A stretch of DNA of 64,000 bases from positions 372,001 through 436,000 of the forward strand of contig JBITNC010000001.1 in NCBI GenBank assembly GCA_050084985.1, read 5' to 3'. Each line of letters opens with the position of its first letter. Positions within the stretch are counted from its first letter, which is position 1. The translations under genes were made by a program, and so were the position numbers. The stretch comes from Nageia nagi. Its lineage: Eukaryota > Pinophyta. Positions 1-13,955 of this stretch are shown here, one piece after another. Below the pieces are notes generated by a model. The model searched no databases. It was given only the letters and a program-made list of their open reading frames with translations, and was not told the DNA's origin.

Positions 1-1180
1 TGAAAAAAGTTAGTGAGTATATCCTCCTTGAGTGGGAATATGGGAGGATGTTCGAGAAAAGGAGCCATAACCATATTATCGATCAACAAGTGAGAAAGTT
101 AAGTAGATGAATAAAGAATAGGGGGAAAATAATAGATATAATCCTAACTAGTCTGCTATAGAACAATTGAGGCTAACTAGTGGGATAGCTAGGCCTATCA
201 ATTAGAAGAACCAGTGAGATGAGCTAGATGACTAGCCGTTGGGTTAGGTAGTAGGGTGGGAGGTTAAAATAAAAAAAGGTTACTTTTAGTTTATCATTTT
301 ACATACTTGGATTCATGAGAATAAATATTTGATTGAGGGAGGACTATCTTGCTTCTATAAGCTCGATAGTAACTAGAGTGGATAAACAGACATGGAAATA
401 GTTGCAGAAGAAGGTAGGACCATTGTGTGGCCCACTAGGAGGAGGTAGCAATTACTTGCAAAAGTCGGTAAGTGGATCCAAAAATTGACCATTTTGGATT
501 CCAAAATAATAGACAAATAGATCACATATGATTTAACAAATAAAATGAACTTTGTTTACAATTTTAATGGTTAAAATTGATTAGAAATGAACAAAACTAT
601 AGATAAAACTTGAAAACTAAGGCATTCTTAGTAAATAACAAATGAAAATAGATAAATGTATAGTCAAAATGACTATAGTTGAGTATAGAACATTTTTACC
701 AATTTAGTTTTTAGATTAAAGGTGTATTTTTTATGTTTTTTCCTAGATGGATTGTGGGTTGGTTTGGCATGACCTCAGCTCTACTAGTCAATAAGGAGAA
801 GACCAATCTTGATTTAGAGGTTAGTAGACATCCCATCAGTTAGGCCCTAATTGGTGGGAATGAAGACCAATCAATTGATTAGTTGATTATCCAATTGATT
901 AACTAAATAATCTATAGGGAACTAACTAGGAAACCCTAGCTAACCTATTGGAGACTAGCTACAATCCTAAGTCAAAATCATTAAAAATAGATAGTGAGAG
1001 GATAAAAGATGACAAAGACATGATAATAGACTCTAGAGATAATAAATTTAAGGTAAAATAGGTTGGGATGACATATCATAAATCATAAAATTAGGACTAA
1101 CTTAGCAAAATAGAGACTTACTAACTAAATATGATAGAATGACTAACATAAAAATTGCTTAAATGGGTACCATACAAAAA
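1..1180. other. AT-rich non-coding flank; tentative 3' LTR remnant of Tat2 on the minus strand
   Basis: No convincing coding frame. Short words of the type CTAGTGG, ACTAGCC, CAATTGATTA recur at about 150-250 and 790-960, the kind of repeated-word cluster also seen in the LTRs of Tat1. Read on the minus strand, an A-rich run near 725-745 followed by TACACC resembles the junction of polypurine tract and LTR start in Tat1 (TGTAGACACC) and Tat3 (TATAAGCACC). From the position of the PMD gene to its right, a 3' LTR of Tat2 is expected here. This is inference; no second LTR copy is in the window to confirm it. Confidence 0.25.
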
Positions 1181-1189
1181 CTTGGAAGA

Positions 1190-2500
1190 AGTTTAGGCCA
1201 ACATTGCATGATGTGCATAGGGCATTTGATGAGGTAGATTAGATATGGCTATAGGTAGTTGGATTGGTAGGCGTAATATGACTTTGGATAGTCATAGTTG
1301 ACCAAGCCTATGTTTACACATTGGTGGAGCTTTGGGATGCCCAATGCAATACCTTTCATTTCCCCACTAGGGAAATGATGATTACCATGGAGGACATGCA
1401 TCATATTTTCCATGTACTAGTAGAGGGGGACATGCTAATAGGGGCCTCCTTTAGGAGCCAAATGATCAACATCAACCATGGCAATATTGAATACCCTATA
1501 ACATATGATGAGGGACTAATCAATAGGTAGGAGATCATTATTATGATCATCATGAGTAGCTTCCTACTACCCAACATGAGCAAACATGGGATCCCATGGA
1601 ACCTATTATATGTCATGCTTGACATCATCAAGGAGGGGATTGTGTATGCATGGGTACTTTCCATTCTATAGTAGACCTATAGAAAGTTGATATACATGCA
1701 ACAAGGTAGACTCGACATCATTGGATATCTACTAATTCAGATATGGGCATAGGAGCATTTGTGTGTGGTGTGACCCTATAGTTTACCTTATGATATAAAT
1801 AATATAATAAAGGTTTACCAAAAGGTGTGAATTGCAAGGAAGGAGCTACCATACATCCATCTATAGGTGAGAGTGAATTAGTCATCAAAGAGGCAACCTT
1901 ATGAGGGCATGGATGCATGGCACCATAGTATATGGGTCAACTTGCATGTAGATGATGTAATTTATAGGTGATGGAGGAGAGGCCCAATATGGGTCAAGGA
2001 TGTTGAGCATTTGGTATGAGAGCATTGATCCCATGATGTACATAGGAAGAGGTCCAAAGATGTTGATATGTACCAATATGAGAATGTGAAATACTAGCAA
2101 GGGATGCAATAAGATGTCCCCTTAAAGCCTCAACTATACAAGCATATGAAGGTATAGGGTGATCTCCCTAGGAGGAATTATGTCACTCTTAATGATACTA
2201 TATATGAGGATATTGTGATTCCTAACATTGATGATGTTGGTATGACTACTAAGTATGATACATGGTGGATGCCTTAGCATGAGTGAGTCATCATTGATAG
2301 GGTTCTATAAGAACCATCCCTAACAACATCACCAATAGTAGTAGTAGCAGTACCCCCAACAATAATAACAATAGATGAGAGGGAGAACTTGCAAGGTTGT
2401 AGGAGATGGATTTTGACTTGGTTGTAGTGGCTAGTGATTTTGATGCAACACTAGGTGAATTCACTTAGTAGCTAGCTACTCATGATCATCAACTATTGGA
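1190..2500 (+). pseudogene. Plant mobile domain (PMD) protein, decayed; antisense cargo of Tat2
   Basis: The best conserved stretch is at about 1318-1440, where the frame reads VELWDAQCNTFHFP followed by EMMITMEDMHHIF. This fits the PMD signature (L-V-E-x-W, T-F-H-L-P, E-M-T-I-x-x-E-D-V). Further on, near 1735-1760, a frame gives LLIQIWAWEH, matching the conserved LLQLWAWEH of PMD proteins. The reading frame is broken by several stops and shifts, so this is a pseudogene. PMD proteins occur both as host nuclear proteins of the MAIN/MAIL type and as cargo of plant transposons. The gene lies on the plus strand, beyond the end of the minus-strand Tat2 pol (7930), so it is antisense to pol. The carboxyl-terminal part is not traceable and may run on to about 2858, where a dispersed repeat starts. 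Confidence 0.6.
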
Positions 2501-2859
2501 GGTGTAGGACATCACTATGATTGATAGGGATATTTCCCATGTAAAGAGAGACATTATGGTGATTCAGAGGGATGCCCTAGTAGTAGGTAGGATGTGATGG
2601 TAACATAATGAGATATAGTCATATATGCTCAAGATGGTCTACAAGCATAACTAAATACTATAGAGGTTGAGAGGTGATGATTAGCATAACTAGTCATAGT
2701 TTTGTAAAGAGTACAAGTCTTGCAAGTGAAGGGAGGGACTCAGACTGATGATATGATAGCAAGGGAACTACAAGTAGACATAGGGGTACAAATTGAGGGA
2801 GTGATGATATCTTCCCAATAATATCAATTGATACAGGATCAATGGTAGCAGGAGGCTAT

Positions 2860-3895
2860 TGTATTCTTTTAGAATTGCACTCTAGATTGGGATAACATAT
2901 TGTCATTCATTTCAAAAAATTCTTTATATTCAAATCTCTTCCTTTTAAAATTAAATTTGAGTCTTCTATTATCCCTAATACTGAAGAATTCTAGGTGTTG
3001 TTAAGATACAACTATTGTATGTATAATCTAGCTATTATATATATGGGTCCTTGTCTTTGATATTTTTTCCTTGTAAATTTATAATCAAAGTCGATTGGGT
3101 GTTGTGATAATTCCTAAGGATTAACCTTAAGTTGTATTAATAGTTAAACAAGATAGGAACTATATCTATAAAAGAATTATGTATAGGAAGAGAAAAGTCT
3201 AAAGAAGTGTCTAAGAGTTGTAAATACAATGTTTGAGAGTTGTAAATATAGTGTTTAGGGGTAGTTGTAAATACAATTTTAAGGGGTAGTTGTAAATACA
3301 ATGTCCAAGCATAGTTGTAAATATAGTGTTTTATAGTTGTGAATAGATGGTTTAGGAGTTTTTTTTAAATATAAGTCCAATTTATGTCCAAGTAATTAGC
3401 AGGAGGTTCCTAGAAGTAAATAAAGTCCATCAATTTTGATAGATGATGTCAAAACTTTTGGCTAAAATTAGTAGGTTTTGGAATAAGTAATAGTAGGTGA
3501 TGATTCAAGAAGATCTTAGATAGAGCCCACTAATTATGAGTAATGAATTTATAACTCTTAGCTAAAATCAATAGGTCCTAGAATAAGTAATGGTAGGTGA
3601 TGATTCAAGAAGATCCCAAATAGAGCCCATCAATTGTGAATGATGATGTCAAAACTTTTGGCTAAAATCAATAGGTCTTAGAATAAGTAACGATAGGTGA
3701 TGATTCAAGAAGATCCTAGATAGAGCCTACAAATTTTGAATGATGAGTTAGAAATTTTGGCTAAAATCAGTGGGTACCAGAATAAGTAATGATAGGTGAT
3801 GATTCAAGAAGATCCCAAATAGAGCCCATAGATTTTGATTGATGATATTAGAACTTTTGGCTAAAATTTGTAGGTACTAAGAAGATCCAGTTTGT
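2860..3895 (+). repeat. Dispersed repeat with internal minisatellites; opposite-strand relative at 61300-62109
   Basis: It starts at TGTATTCTTTTAGAATTGC, and the same start appears on the minus strand at 62109, after which the two copies run in parallel for about 0.8 kb. Two internal arrays are present. One (3205-3370) has 28-30-bp units of the form GTTGTAAATACAATGTTTGAG. The other (about 3430-3880) has roughly four units of 100 bp marked by GAATAAGTAA at 3481, 3581, 3681 and 3780. The abrupt shared start with TG suggests an LTR or another element terminus, but I could not find the other end or a target duplication. No protein is encoded. Confidence 0.55.
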
Positions 3896-6800
3896 TAACA
3901 AAACCTAAGAAAAGAAATAATACCCACTAAACTAAGGTAAGAGTGATGGATAAGAAGTAACACTTGGGTCCACTTAATCTTAAGTGTTTGATCCTTGGGG
4001 CCCTAATAATGTGTTGACTCTAACTCAATTCCACATAACATTGGTAGTTTTTTCTCAAACTAGGTTAATATATTGATCAAAATCATCCATTACTCTATTC
4101 ATTTAAGAACTATAGTATGGATCATTAATGATTATCAGAAGTAAATAGTTGTCAACATAACACAGTGTCAGATTATATCTATTAGATTGCAAATGAGTAC
4201 TTTTTCAAAAGCTACAACACCATCTTCAATCCACTATAGGGCTAAAGCAGGAGTAGTCAATGACATTGCAAGAGGATTACAACTCAATGAATATGATTTT
4301 TCAAAAAATTCAAATTCCCAAATAGTCATACTTTGGTACTTATTCACTGTGTAATCTAACAATTGTAAAATTTAATGTAAATAGTTTTATTTGCTTGTTT
4401 CAATCAAGATGAGTAACTATGTATATTAATGATAGACAACAACCCACTAGGGCATGTAAATGTATAAATGGTAAACTATTAAAAATCAAAGAGGTTGAAC
4501 ATTCTAGCAAATTTGCCTAGGTTTGTAAGATACTTTCATATATGATAATGAAAATAGATAATGCTTTTCCCTTCTACAACAAGTGGCTATTTATTGCTTT
4601 TGTCAATGTTATGTATGAGATGATGTCTTAAGTTGTGGCTATATATTATGATTGTGAGACCCCAAGGGTAAGATAGCTAGCTATTCTTAATCTTGGTTAT
4701 GGATTGGTGCTTGTGTTGCAATGCTTGGGCTATGAAGTTCTTGCTTTAGTTTTAGTTCAATTTGTTAATATTTTTCCTATAACTCTATACCTTTTATCTC
4801 TTTCTTGTTACTTTTAACCTTCATAATAGATAGGAACCAGCCTATAACCTAGAGACTAAGCAAAAAATCAACATGAGTGCATTCCCACCATCTTATGCTC
4901 TTTTAAGGAACCTATTATTGTAGGCAATTGAGAACTCAACCAAAGTAAACACTTTAAGGTTACATTATACTGATCAATAGCTATTAAGGTGCTAGCCTTC
5001 TAGGAATAGCTTTTGATAGAAGCTATCATGGCTATAGATCTATCCTTAGGTGGGAGGATCCAACATGGGGCCTGTACTTGCACATAGATGGAAATGATAG
5101 AGCATAGTGTGTAGAGGCCTAGTGGTAGTAGATCATAAGGGTAGACACATTGAGTTCTAGGAAGATAAGAGTATTTAGGGTTCCCTAATTATCAAGGGCA
5201 TAGAAAATGATGAGAGGCCCTTTAGGAAGAAAAGAGGGATTGAGCTAGATGCACCCCCCCCAAGAAGATACATGATGATTAGGGTTGAGGTTTGGATGGG
5301 AAAGTGTAGATAGAGATATCAATTTTTTCAAGCACCTATGAGCATAAGATTTTGTATCATACACATATTGTTTTTTGTAGGGATGTACATGTATATGAGA
5401 TGACTATGATGTATCTAGTATGATCATGGTTTATGTATGATCATGTATGGACATTGTATGTATGATATTTATGATATGATATTTATGGATAGACTATATG
5501 ATTTATACATGTGCTACGATATCTATATGACGTATGATCATATTCATATGTAAATGGATGCATGTATATTTCTATGTGACATGATGCTATAGATGCTATG
5601 TGATGTGATGCTATATGATATGACATTATCTTATGCTTTTATTCTTGTTTATAATAGATTCTATGATGCCTAATGATGTGTATGGGTTAGCTTACTTGTA
5701 GGTGTGTATGGTGATGCAACTACATGTATGGAATGCAAACAATGTAAATATATGTACAAAATACACATAAGTAACAAAGAAAAATGAATGACACACATGG
5801 AAATGTAGATAAAACACCTAAAAATGAGATGAAAAATAGCTTAAATACATGAGTTATAGATGAACAAATATACAAATAATCAAATAACAAATACATAGAT
5901 ACATGGATAATGGAATGAGAAATAATTTTGAAGTAATAAAATGAACACACACATAAAAAATAACAAAAGATGCCTAAAATGAACACAAAGTAAAAGTAAA
6001 AAAGTGGCTAAAGATAAACATAAAAACAATGAAAATAAAGAGGATATTAATAACAAAATATGCATAAATGATACAACAATAAATAATGAAAAATAATTTT
6101 ATGTAACAAACAATAATGTATTAATAATAAATGATTAAGGGATAAATTGAACAACAATAAATAAATGACAAACACCATTAAGAAATAATACACAATTATG
6201 AGTAAAAGAATGGAACTAAAATAAGCAAGAATAAACATCACACATTAAACAACAATAATGATAACATGATAAAAGTACATATGACAAGTGATAATAAACA
6301 AGCAATATAAAAAGACTAAAAAGATAATTAACATGTCATGCAATGATAACAAAATAAACATACTTAATTTGAAATAAAAACAACATCACAAAATAGCCCA
6401 AAATAGGATCATAACAAAATTTCACAAAGTGAAAAAAGAAGAATTTTAGTGAAAGATATTAAGTGATCACTTTGCTAAAATTCCAAATGGATTGGATGAC
6501 ATGATTATAGGTAATTTATCTAATTTAGGATCACACAAATAAAAAAATAGAGTTAATTTTACCTATTTGCAAATCCCAAACCGAAGGCAACATATCAAAG
6601 TATGACACCCTTCAATGGGCATTGAAAGGGTGTCATTCCAAGTAGCCCTAGGTTTCGATGTTCGAAAAGACATCAAATGATGAGATATAGAATTAAAATT
6701 TTATATGATGAATTCATTTATATTTATGAAGCAAAAAAAAATACAAATCTAAAAATGTGCATCATTTGATTCTTCAAAAAGATAAATTAGATAGCCAATT

Positions 6801-7929
6801 TTCTTAGGGGTAGAATTTCAAGACCTATGTCCCTAAAATTTGAAACACTAGCAAATAACTTTGAAATGTGATGAAATAAACAAAATATGATGAATCTAAA
6901 TGGGATGACTTAGAATTATATAAAAATACCAAAAATAATAAGTTTAGAAAATAGATGTGAAATGACCATATTCACATGCATGCTTATCGAGGTGCTACAT
7001 AAGGCTAATTAGAGACTTAGGGCAACAAAAAAACTATCCAAATGGGTAAAATAAATGAGATAAAAGCTATCAACATAAAAAAAAATTATAAATAAATCAT
7101 ATAAACATGAAAACATGACTAATGCAAATTCTAAGGCATAAAAATACAAGTAATGAAAATGACAAAAAGTGGTAAATGATAAGATGAAATATGGCATCGA
7201 AGCATGTCAAAATGTGTCACAAGTCATCTGTAACATAAGGATATCCATTAGAAATCATGATAGTCATAACCTATGGTCAAACTCAGGGAATAAAAAAGGG
7301 CAACCTAAAGTCGCTATGATTGAAGTGGTTATGTCCTCATAGGGAACCACATATGAGAAAATATGATAAAGACAAGAATGGACATATGATGATGTCAGTG
7401 ATACAACCTGAACAAGAGATAGAAAATGAATTTCCTTGTTCCTCTTGGAACATAAGGGATTAAATTCCATGTATGTATAAGATTATACTTTCTCTACTAG
7501 ATATTCAAGAGATAATGTCAATAGTCAACCCTAGAGGAGGACCAAACTTGGTACCAAACAACATGATCAATGCAAGTGATGAAATAAGATGCTAAATGCA
7601 TAAATGATTAAGGACATGAATATGATGGTTATTAGATGAATGACTATGGTCCTATATCATAGTATACATGTATGCATGATCTTATAGGATGGATAGGATC
7701 GAGTATCGAATCCTAGTGGGATGATCAAAACAAAAAAATAGGTGAATGAAACAAGGTGATAAAATTCCTAAAATGAGGATAAGTACCTACATGAAAGGTA
7801 TCATCCCCCAAATCAGCATGGATGATAAGATGAAGGGTTGATTAGGATAACATGAATAAATAAACACAAAATAAAGGATAACAAGATGGACATAAAAAAT
7901 AAAAAGTGAATATTAAGAATAAAAAGGAT
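3896..7929. other. Non-coding, AT-rich 3' region of Tat2
   Basis: No frame of more than 90 codons and no recognisable domain. The stretch 5350-5700 is rich in ATG/GAT words (ATGATATTTATGATATG and similar). The stretch 5700-6450 is strongly A-rich on the plus strand with recurring AAAATGAAC. A similar A-rich stretch follows the PMD gene of Tat3 at 60764-61290, which supports a shared element layout. Apart from the hairpin at 6603-6635 I see nothing else to annotate. Confidence 0.4.
6603..6635. repeat. Near-perfect inverted repeat, 15-bp arms
   Basis: TGACACCCTTCAATG is followed after two bases by CATTGAAAGGGTGTCA, its reverse complement with one extra A. It would form a stable hairpin in RNA or single-stranded DNA. 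It is isolated in non-coding sequence downstream of the Tat2 integrase, with no U-run after it and no coding context, so a role cannot be assigned. Confidence 0.75.
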
Positions 7930-9289
7930 GAATATGGATGATATTTATAGGCTCAATTTCTTCTCATCCTTCTAAATATACAAGGTGGTACACACTCAAA
8001 TCAATATTGCACTTAACAATGTAAGGGCCAGCCAATTAGGCACAAACTTGTCCCTAAGAGGATGCTCTAGATGGGATTGTTTATGATTCTATTTAAGAAC
8101 AAGATCACCTACTTGAAACTCACAAGGTTGAACCTTCTTTGTAAATGCTCACTTGAGATGCTCTTAATAAACCTTGTGATGCTTAATTACATTGATGCAT
8201 CTCTAATCAAGCAAAGTACATTGATCAATCAAACCTAATGGGTCTCTACATAGGGATAGGGTCCTTGAGTACACACATAAGGAAGGAATATCAAGCTCAA
8301 GAGGCATGATAGCCTTAGTGCTATAGACAAGGGAGAAAGGATTAGCACATGTGGGTATCTTCATGTTAGTGTGATATACCCACAAAGCATAAAAGAGACA
8401 CTCATACCAATTACAATGATTATCATTGACCATTTTCTTGAGAATCATGAAAATCATCTTATTGATCAATTCAACTTGACCATTACCATGAGGGTAATAA
8501 AGTGTGGAGAATGATTTATTGATATAATATTGATCACATATTATCCTCACATGTTGATTATTTAAATTAGGACCAATATCAGTAATGATCCTAGAAATAA
8601 TACTAAATCAACATATTATATGAGTCTCTATGAAAGATGTGATCTTAGGAACCATAGTAGAGATTAAAGGATCTACCTTAACCAAATTTGTTAGGTATTG
8701 AATTTACAAGAATAATGAAATTATGACAACCATACAAAGGAGGGATAAATTGATCATAAATTTGAAATCCCATTTGGAAAATAGCCATATGGCCTAGATA
8801 TTCTGAAGAGCCTAGAATGGAATATACTGAGATGGGCATGTTACTAACACTTGAAACACTTCTTGACATATTCATTACAATTATGCTTCATTCTGATCTA
8901 TTAATAACCCATATATAAATGTATTTATTGATAACAATGCCATTAAAGTCTCCACCATAAATGCCATCATGAAAATCTAACATGGAAATTTATTGGTCAC
9001 AAAATCAAATAATCGAAGGACTCCATCAAAAGATTACTTATAGAGGAAATCCCTAAATGTGTGTATTGAGTAGTGTGATGCTTAAAAGCATGCTTTTCAC
9101 TATGAGGAAGGGCATTCCACTTGAGGTACTCATAAAGTTCTTGTACCAAAAGTCTCAAGACTCGATCAAAATCTCATAAACACTAGCTTCAATGAGAGGA
9201 GAAGATGAAGGTGACTTAAGGGATGATTCCTTGAAAGTCACAACTTCCATATGGATTGGTGTAAGAAGTTGATTCCCACTTTAGAGGAA
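7930..9289 (-). pseudogene. Tat2 pol, carboxyl half: RNase H-integrase linker and integrase
   Basis: On the minus strand the order is linker (about 9289-8960), zinc-binding part (about 8980-8800), catalytic core and carboxyl domain. The linker has TPIHMEVVTF and, with one frame change, WYK...YLKWNALP, as in Tat-group elements. The zinc part begins HDG. The core near 8550-8300 reads YYPHGNGQVE with the catalytic Glu, then WVYHTN and PFSLVYSTKA. The end near 8010 reads RDKFVPNW, the usual close of this integrase. Several stops and frame changes interrupt it. The upstream half of the same pol is at 19784-22610, so the gene was split by the insert at 9290-19774. It is homologous to the Tat1 integrase at 38800-39891. 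Confidence 0.8.
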
Positions 9290-9317
9290 CTTAATGTAAC
9301 TTATTTTTTCTAACATA

Positions 9318-9490
9318 GGCATGGGATCCTAGGTACAAGCTTGAGATCTTAGTCATGCTAGGGATGTCAAGCTTGATCAATATCCCAATGGTAAGGATCA
9401 CGACCCCCATGATCTTGATACCTAAGATCTTGACACACTAAGATCCCAAAACCTAGGATCATAGGGTTGACATATTAACCATCATGGATT
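9318..9490. repeat. Cluster of GGGATC / CTAGGATC words, left side of insert
   Basis: GGGATCCTAGG, GAGATCTTAG, GATCTTGATACC, AAGATCTTGAC, AAGATCCC and CCTAGGATC recur in both orientations within 170 bp. The same words recur at 18816-18905. Short subterminal repeats in both orientations are typical binding sites for transposon-encoded proteins in CACTA elements. Assigning that role here is inference. Confidence 0.5.
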
Positions 9491-12181
9491 CCTCCCCATC
9501 CATTTCACCTATGTTCACCTCTACTCCTTCAATAGTGTGATGAACTCCATAGTTTTAGGACTCATGATCTTGGTCATTGAAGTGTTCATATTCCCTCCAG
9601 CTTATCTCTAATGCAACTGCCATCATTCCTCCTTCAAGGTATGCCCTATAATCTCTTATTTGGTCTTTTTTTGGGTAAAAAAAAGAACTATTAAAGAATT
9701 TAGTTTTACACATGAAAATTACTTCTACTTAAACTTTTATAGGGAATTTTAGAATATACATTTTGTACTTTTACACATGAAAATTGCTTATAATTATATA
9801 AATTACTTCCAAAACTTTATGTATTATTCTAAATTTTGCATACATGTCTTTCAAGGTATTCAAAAATATAATATTAGATGTACGAACCTATTTTACATTA
9901 ATCGTATGAACATGCTTACCTCTATCATGGACCTACCCAATGAGGATTATCCTTTCAACTATATCTTATTCTTTCCTCTTCTATGTAGGTCTAGAGCCCA
10001 CATTTTATATGTTACAAATATTATTTCCTAAATTTACAACTTAGGAATCTAAGATCCTTATGTATCATATTATATTATTTGAATATTAGAGTGCTTGTAT
10101 AAAATAATTGAGTTCTATAGGATCCTTACATCATGTTATTTATTTGAATATTTGAATATTATATTTTTCTATTAATCGTATGACATTATTTGAATGTGGT
10201 AGTTATGCCTTCCTTCACTAGAGTTTTGATATTTTTAGTTTCATTATTTAAAGTAATATCATATTAATAATCCTTTCTTGAATCTTTTTCATTCTCTTTC
10301 CATTCAATTATCTTTTAGTTTTTAAGTTAACAATGGATAAGGCACTAGCCCTTATTAGGGATCATTGTTTAAGGTTTAGTACTTAAAGAACTATTAATTG
10401 AGATAATCATTAAATCTTTGAATTGATATGATATATTGATTCTCATTTTTGGTATAAGATATTAATGAAGTATCTTAAGGTTATAGTTTCTTGAGAGCTT
10501 CCTTACTTGCCTTCCCCCATTCACATAGATTCTTTAGAAGGATAAAGAGTAGATCCACCAGAGTGTACAAAATTATTTAATAACCAAGGATATTATTAGA
10601 ATCATGATAAATACAAAGGGTGTAAGAAAATCCTCCAATAATTTTGGTATATATCATTTATGACCTAAACTATCTTAGGTCCAAGTATAAATGAATAATT
10701 ATTTTTTAAAATAAAATTCCTAAGAGTATTACTAAGCTAGTTATTTAAGTTATTTATCTAACTTCCTAATATTACTTAATCTTGACTAACCCTAAACCCT
10801 AATTCTATGTACATATTCAACCTAGATATCATTGATCCCACCATGCATTTATTTTTATTATGGCTAGATGCCTTTGAAACTATTAGCATGCTTCTTATCC
10901 TACTCATACAAGTCTATTATATGTGTTAACCTATTATATAGGGTCCTTCCATTATGGCTTATTAACATAACTCATCCCTCCTAACCTACACATTGTATCT
11001 TAGCATTTATTTATGTCACTAAGGCATTTTTCTCTTATCTCATCATTGTTAGCTACTTATGAGTGTTATTACACTCTATTTTCATCTACTTCCTCTCAAT
11101 TATAATATGATCCCTATCCTTTATCATTGTACTCATGAGATCTTATAATAATTATCTCTTTATTATCTACTCATATAGCATTTATGTTAGACTATCCAGG
11201 CTCTTTTATTTAAGCATCATAATATGCTCCACCAGTGTTGTGTCTCCCTCTCTACATACATCGATATTAGTAATAGGATTTCCTACAACTATCCATTAGT
11301 GGGGATACTTATGTATAACATGCAAGTGTTAGTGGGTTGAGAAGGGCCATATTATCATCATGGCATAATGGTTTATGACTAGGTGAATAGGTGGGTCATA
11401 TCCTCATATAAGTGAGACCCTTGGTGTTGAGATGCTTCATGAACCAAACTCTAATTGACCATTTTATTTGGCATAAGGTTTGAATATGAATCCTAATCTA
11501 ATGTGCTAGACCTTGTAATATTAAACTCATTTAATTCCTTTAGTCCTCTCACTTGGCAATGAATGTTATCTTGTATATAAGTAGTACCTTCATCTTTGCA
11601 CATCCATAAGTACTCTTTTATGGATATATGCATACCCTCTTCCCAAGCTCCCATAATGGCACATACTAGAAGAGTTTAAGAAAACCCTTAAACTATTTAC
11701 AACCAAAACATTCTAGGTTTTCTTGAAGCATTTTTTTAACAAACTTTTCCTCTAAGGAATTAGCTTACACATATAGGTTTCCTTAATCCTATTTTTCTCC
11801 ATTGCCACTTTTTGAAGATTTAAGGATAATTATTTCATGTAATGTCCCCATTATTTTTTCATCAATAATATCTTGTGGATTTTCAGATTTTAAATTTGTT
11901 ATTATTGATTCATAGAATGCATTATGTTCTTTACTATTTATATTAACCTTTAACTTTGATATATTGAACTTAAGTTGTATATATGAATTCAAAATTAGGT
12001 TGAGTTATGTTTTATTAAAACTCTTTATAAATATCATTTAGTATGGATTTTTGATGAATATCAAATTATTAACTCGATTTAATGTTATCTAGATTTGAAC
12101 TATATCAAGTTAGGACTTATATATAGATCTCTTTAAATTTAATGTAGTTATATTTATTATTCTAATTGTTAATTCATACAG

Positions 12182-13955
12182 GTGACCTTTTATATATATA
12201 TGTTCATGGATCCATCAAAAAATAGCCCATCTCTTTCCCATGAGATTCAAGAATCCCCATTACCTGAGGATGCTCACTTGCGAGCAACTATAGTTGAGAA
12301 CATCACCTCTAATTTGGGTAGGATTTATGAGATACTACAACATAGGCTTATCCCCCCTCACCTTCCATGGTTTGCAACTTTAATGCAAACCATAGTTTAT
12401 ATTGTTACATCAATAGATTAGACCATAGGTGATTTCCAATCACATAAAGAGGAGAGGAGGTATTATAGCAATGGCCTATCCCAGAGATAAATTGATGAGA
12501 CTTATCACATTAAAAAAGGATATTTAGGTCAATATTTTAGGAATCCTAGAACTGGAGAACTAATGGCACCCACTCAAAATAAAATTTCTATTTTTTGGCG
12601 TAGGCATGAGGGGATCATTGCACATTTTTTGGATCGATGTGGATGGTCTTTGATCATCCACCACATAGTGTTGGTAGTGATGTACCATTTTATTTAATCA
12701 AGTTTTTATGGGTGGAGTTTGTTATTGGGAAAAATCCCATTTATTTTTATATTTATGAGTTTCATGGTGTTGGTATGGATAGTTCATAGTAGAGGTTGGG
12801 GCCATGACTTGATTCTAGAATACCTACTTGTGATGCACCTCTTGTTAGTCCTATTAGAGAGACTATACCTAGACATATCCATCATACAACCATAGTTTCC
12901 TCTCTTGTATCATTGAGTCAACTTATGAGGATTGAACAAGCTGATAATGTGGTAGCTAGGTTTGTTAAGGTTAGAGGTGATGGCTCAATACCTAGAGGAG
13001 TGGGAGGGACTAGCAACTCACTTGAGATATTTGCATGTCAGATATGTAGTATTTTCCATGTGATATGTCATGGATCATCCATGCCATCATATTTAGGAGG
13101 ATTTATTCATATGTTATTTGGTGATACTAAGCATGAGGCATATAGGCATGAATTTGCATCTTTAGGTGATCGAGGTCAACATATTGATTCCTTTAGCAAA
13201 CATATACATAAGATAATTATCAACCCATCCATGGTATGTATATCATAATATTTAAACAAGTTCACATGTGTGTAAATGAAATAGTAAAATTTTAATAAAA
13301 TTTGAATGAACTTATATATATGTACTTGTAGGTTGACTGTGATACTTTTATAGTTCAATCTATTTTTGCTGATATGACTTTTACTAGTAAGACACATGGC
13401 TCACATGTGCAATCCATAGAGGTTGATCCTTAAACCTCTTAGCATCCATTCATGGTAATTTGTAATACATTTGTGTGATTAATTTTTTGATATCTAGAAA
13501 TGGTTATAAATTTTAATGATTAAGTTTAACTTTTTTACTTGTTTCTTTTTATCTCTTATTGAGCTTGATTGACACCATTTTTTCTCATGAGGTGCATGAA
13601 TCATTAGAGTGGCCTATAGTGATTGTACCTTTAGTTTCTTATGAGGTGCATGAATCATCAAATCATTCTAGAGTGATTGTACCTTTAATTTCTCATGAGG
13701 TCATGCATGACTCATCAGGGTGGCCTACAGTGGTTGACCCTTCAATCTCTTAGCATGATCCCATAGTAATTTATAATGTATTTTAAAACATGTAGTGTAT
13801 ATATATTTCATATAATTTTTAATTATTAAGTTGAACTAACTCTAAGTTTATTTATTTTTTGTATAGCATGAGATAGTTCCTTGTGATACATCATGTAAAA
13901 AGAAGAGGAGTCCAGATCATGACCCTTCACCTAGTTAGGACTAGTTTGATAGATA
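12182..13955 (+). pseudogene. Unrecognised multi-exon gene in the DNA insert, with a short peptide repeat
   Basis: I do not recognise this protein. A first block at 12182-12421 contains MDPSKNSPSLSHEIQ and is followed by decayed coding-like sequence. A second open block (12913-13248) runs up to CCATG followed by GTATGT, a good splice donor. TTGTAG near 13330 is a plausible acceptor. A later block (13559-13753) contains an 18-19-residue repeat in three copies, each starting S-[HY]-E-V and followed by VPL or VDPS. A further acceptor (TTGTATAG, about 13866) leads into a short basic end, KKKRSPDHDPSP. The basic tail would fit a nuclear protein. The exon structure is inferred from GT/AG sites and coding texture only. 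Confidence 0.4.

Noticed and set aside
5720-7200. Minus-strand open frames rich in Phe, Tyr, Leu and Cys, looking like membrane proteins
   Set aside because: They are translations of A-rich plus-strand sequence; no start context, no conserved motif, overlapping frames of equal quality.
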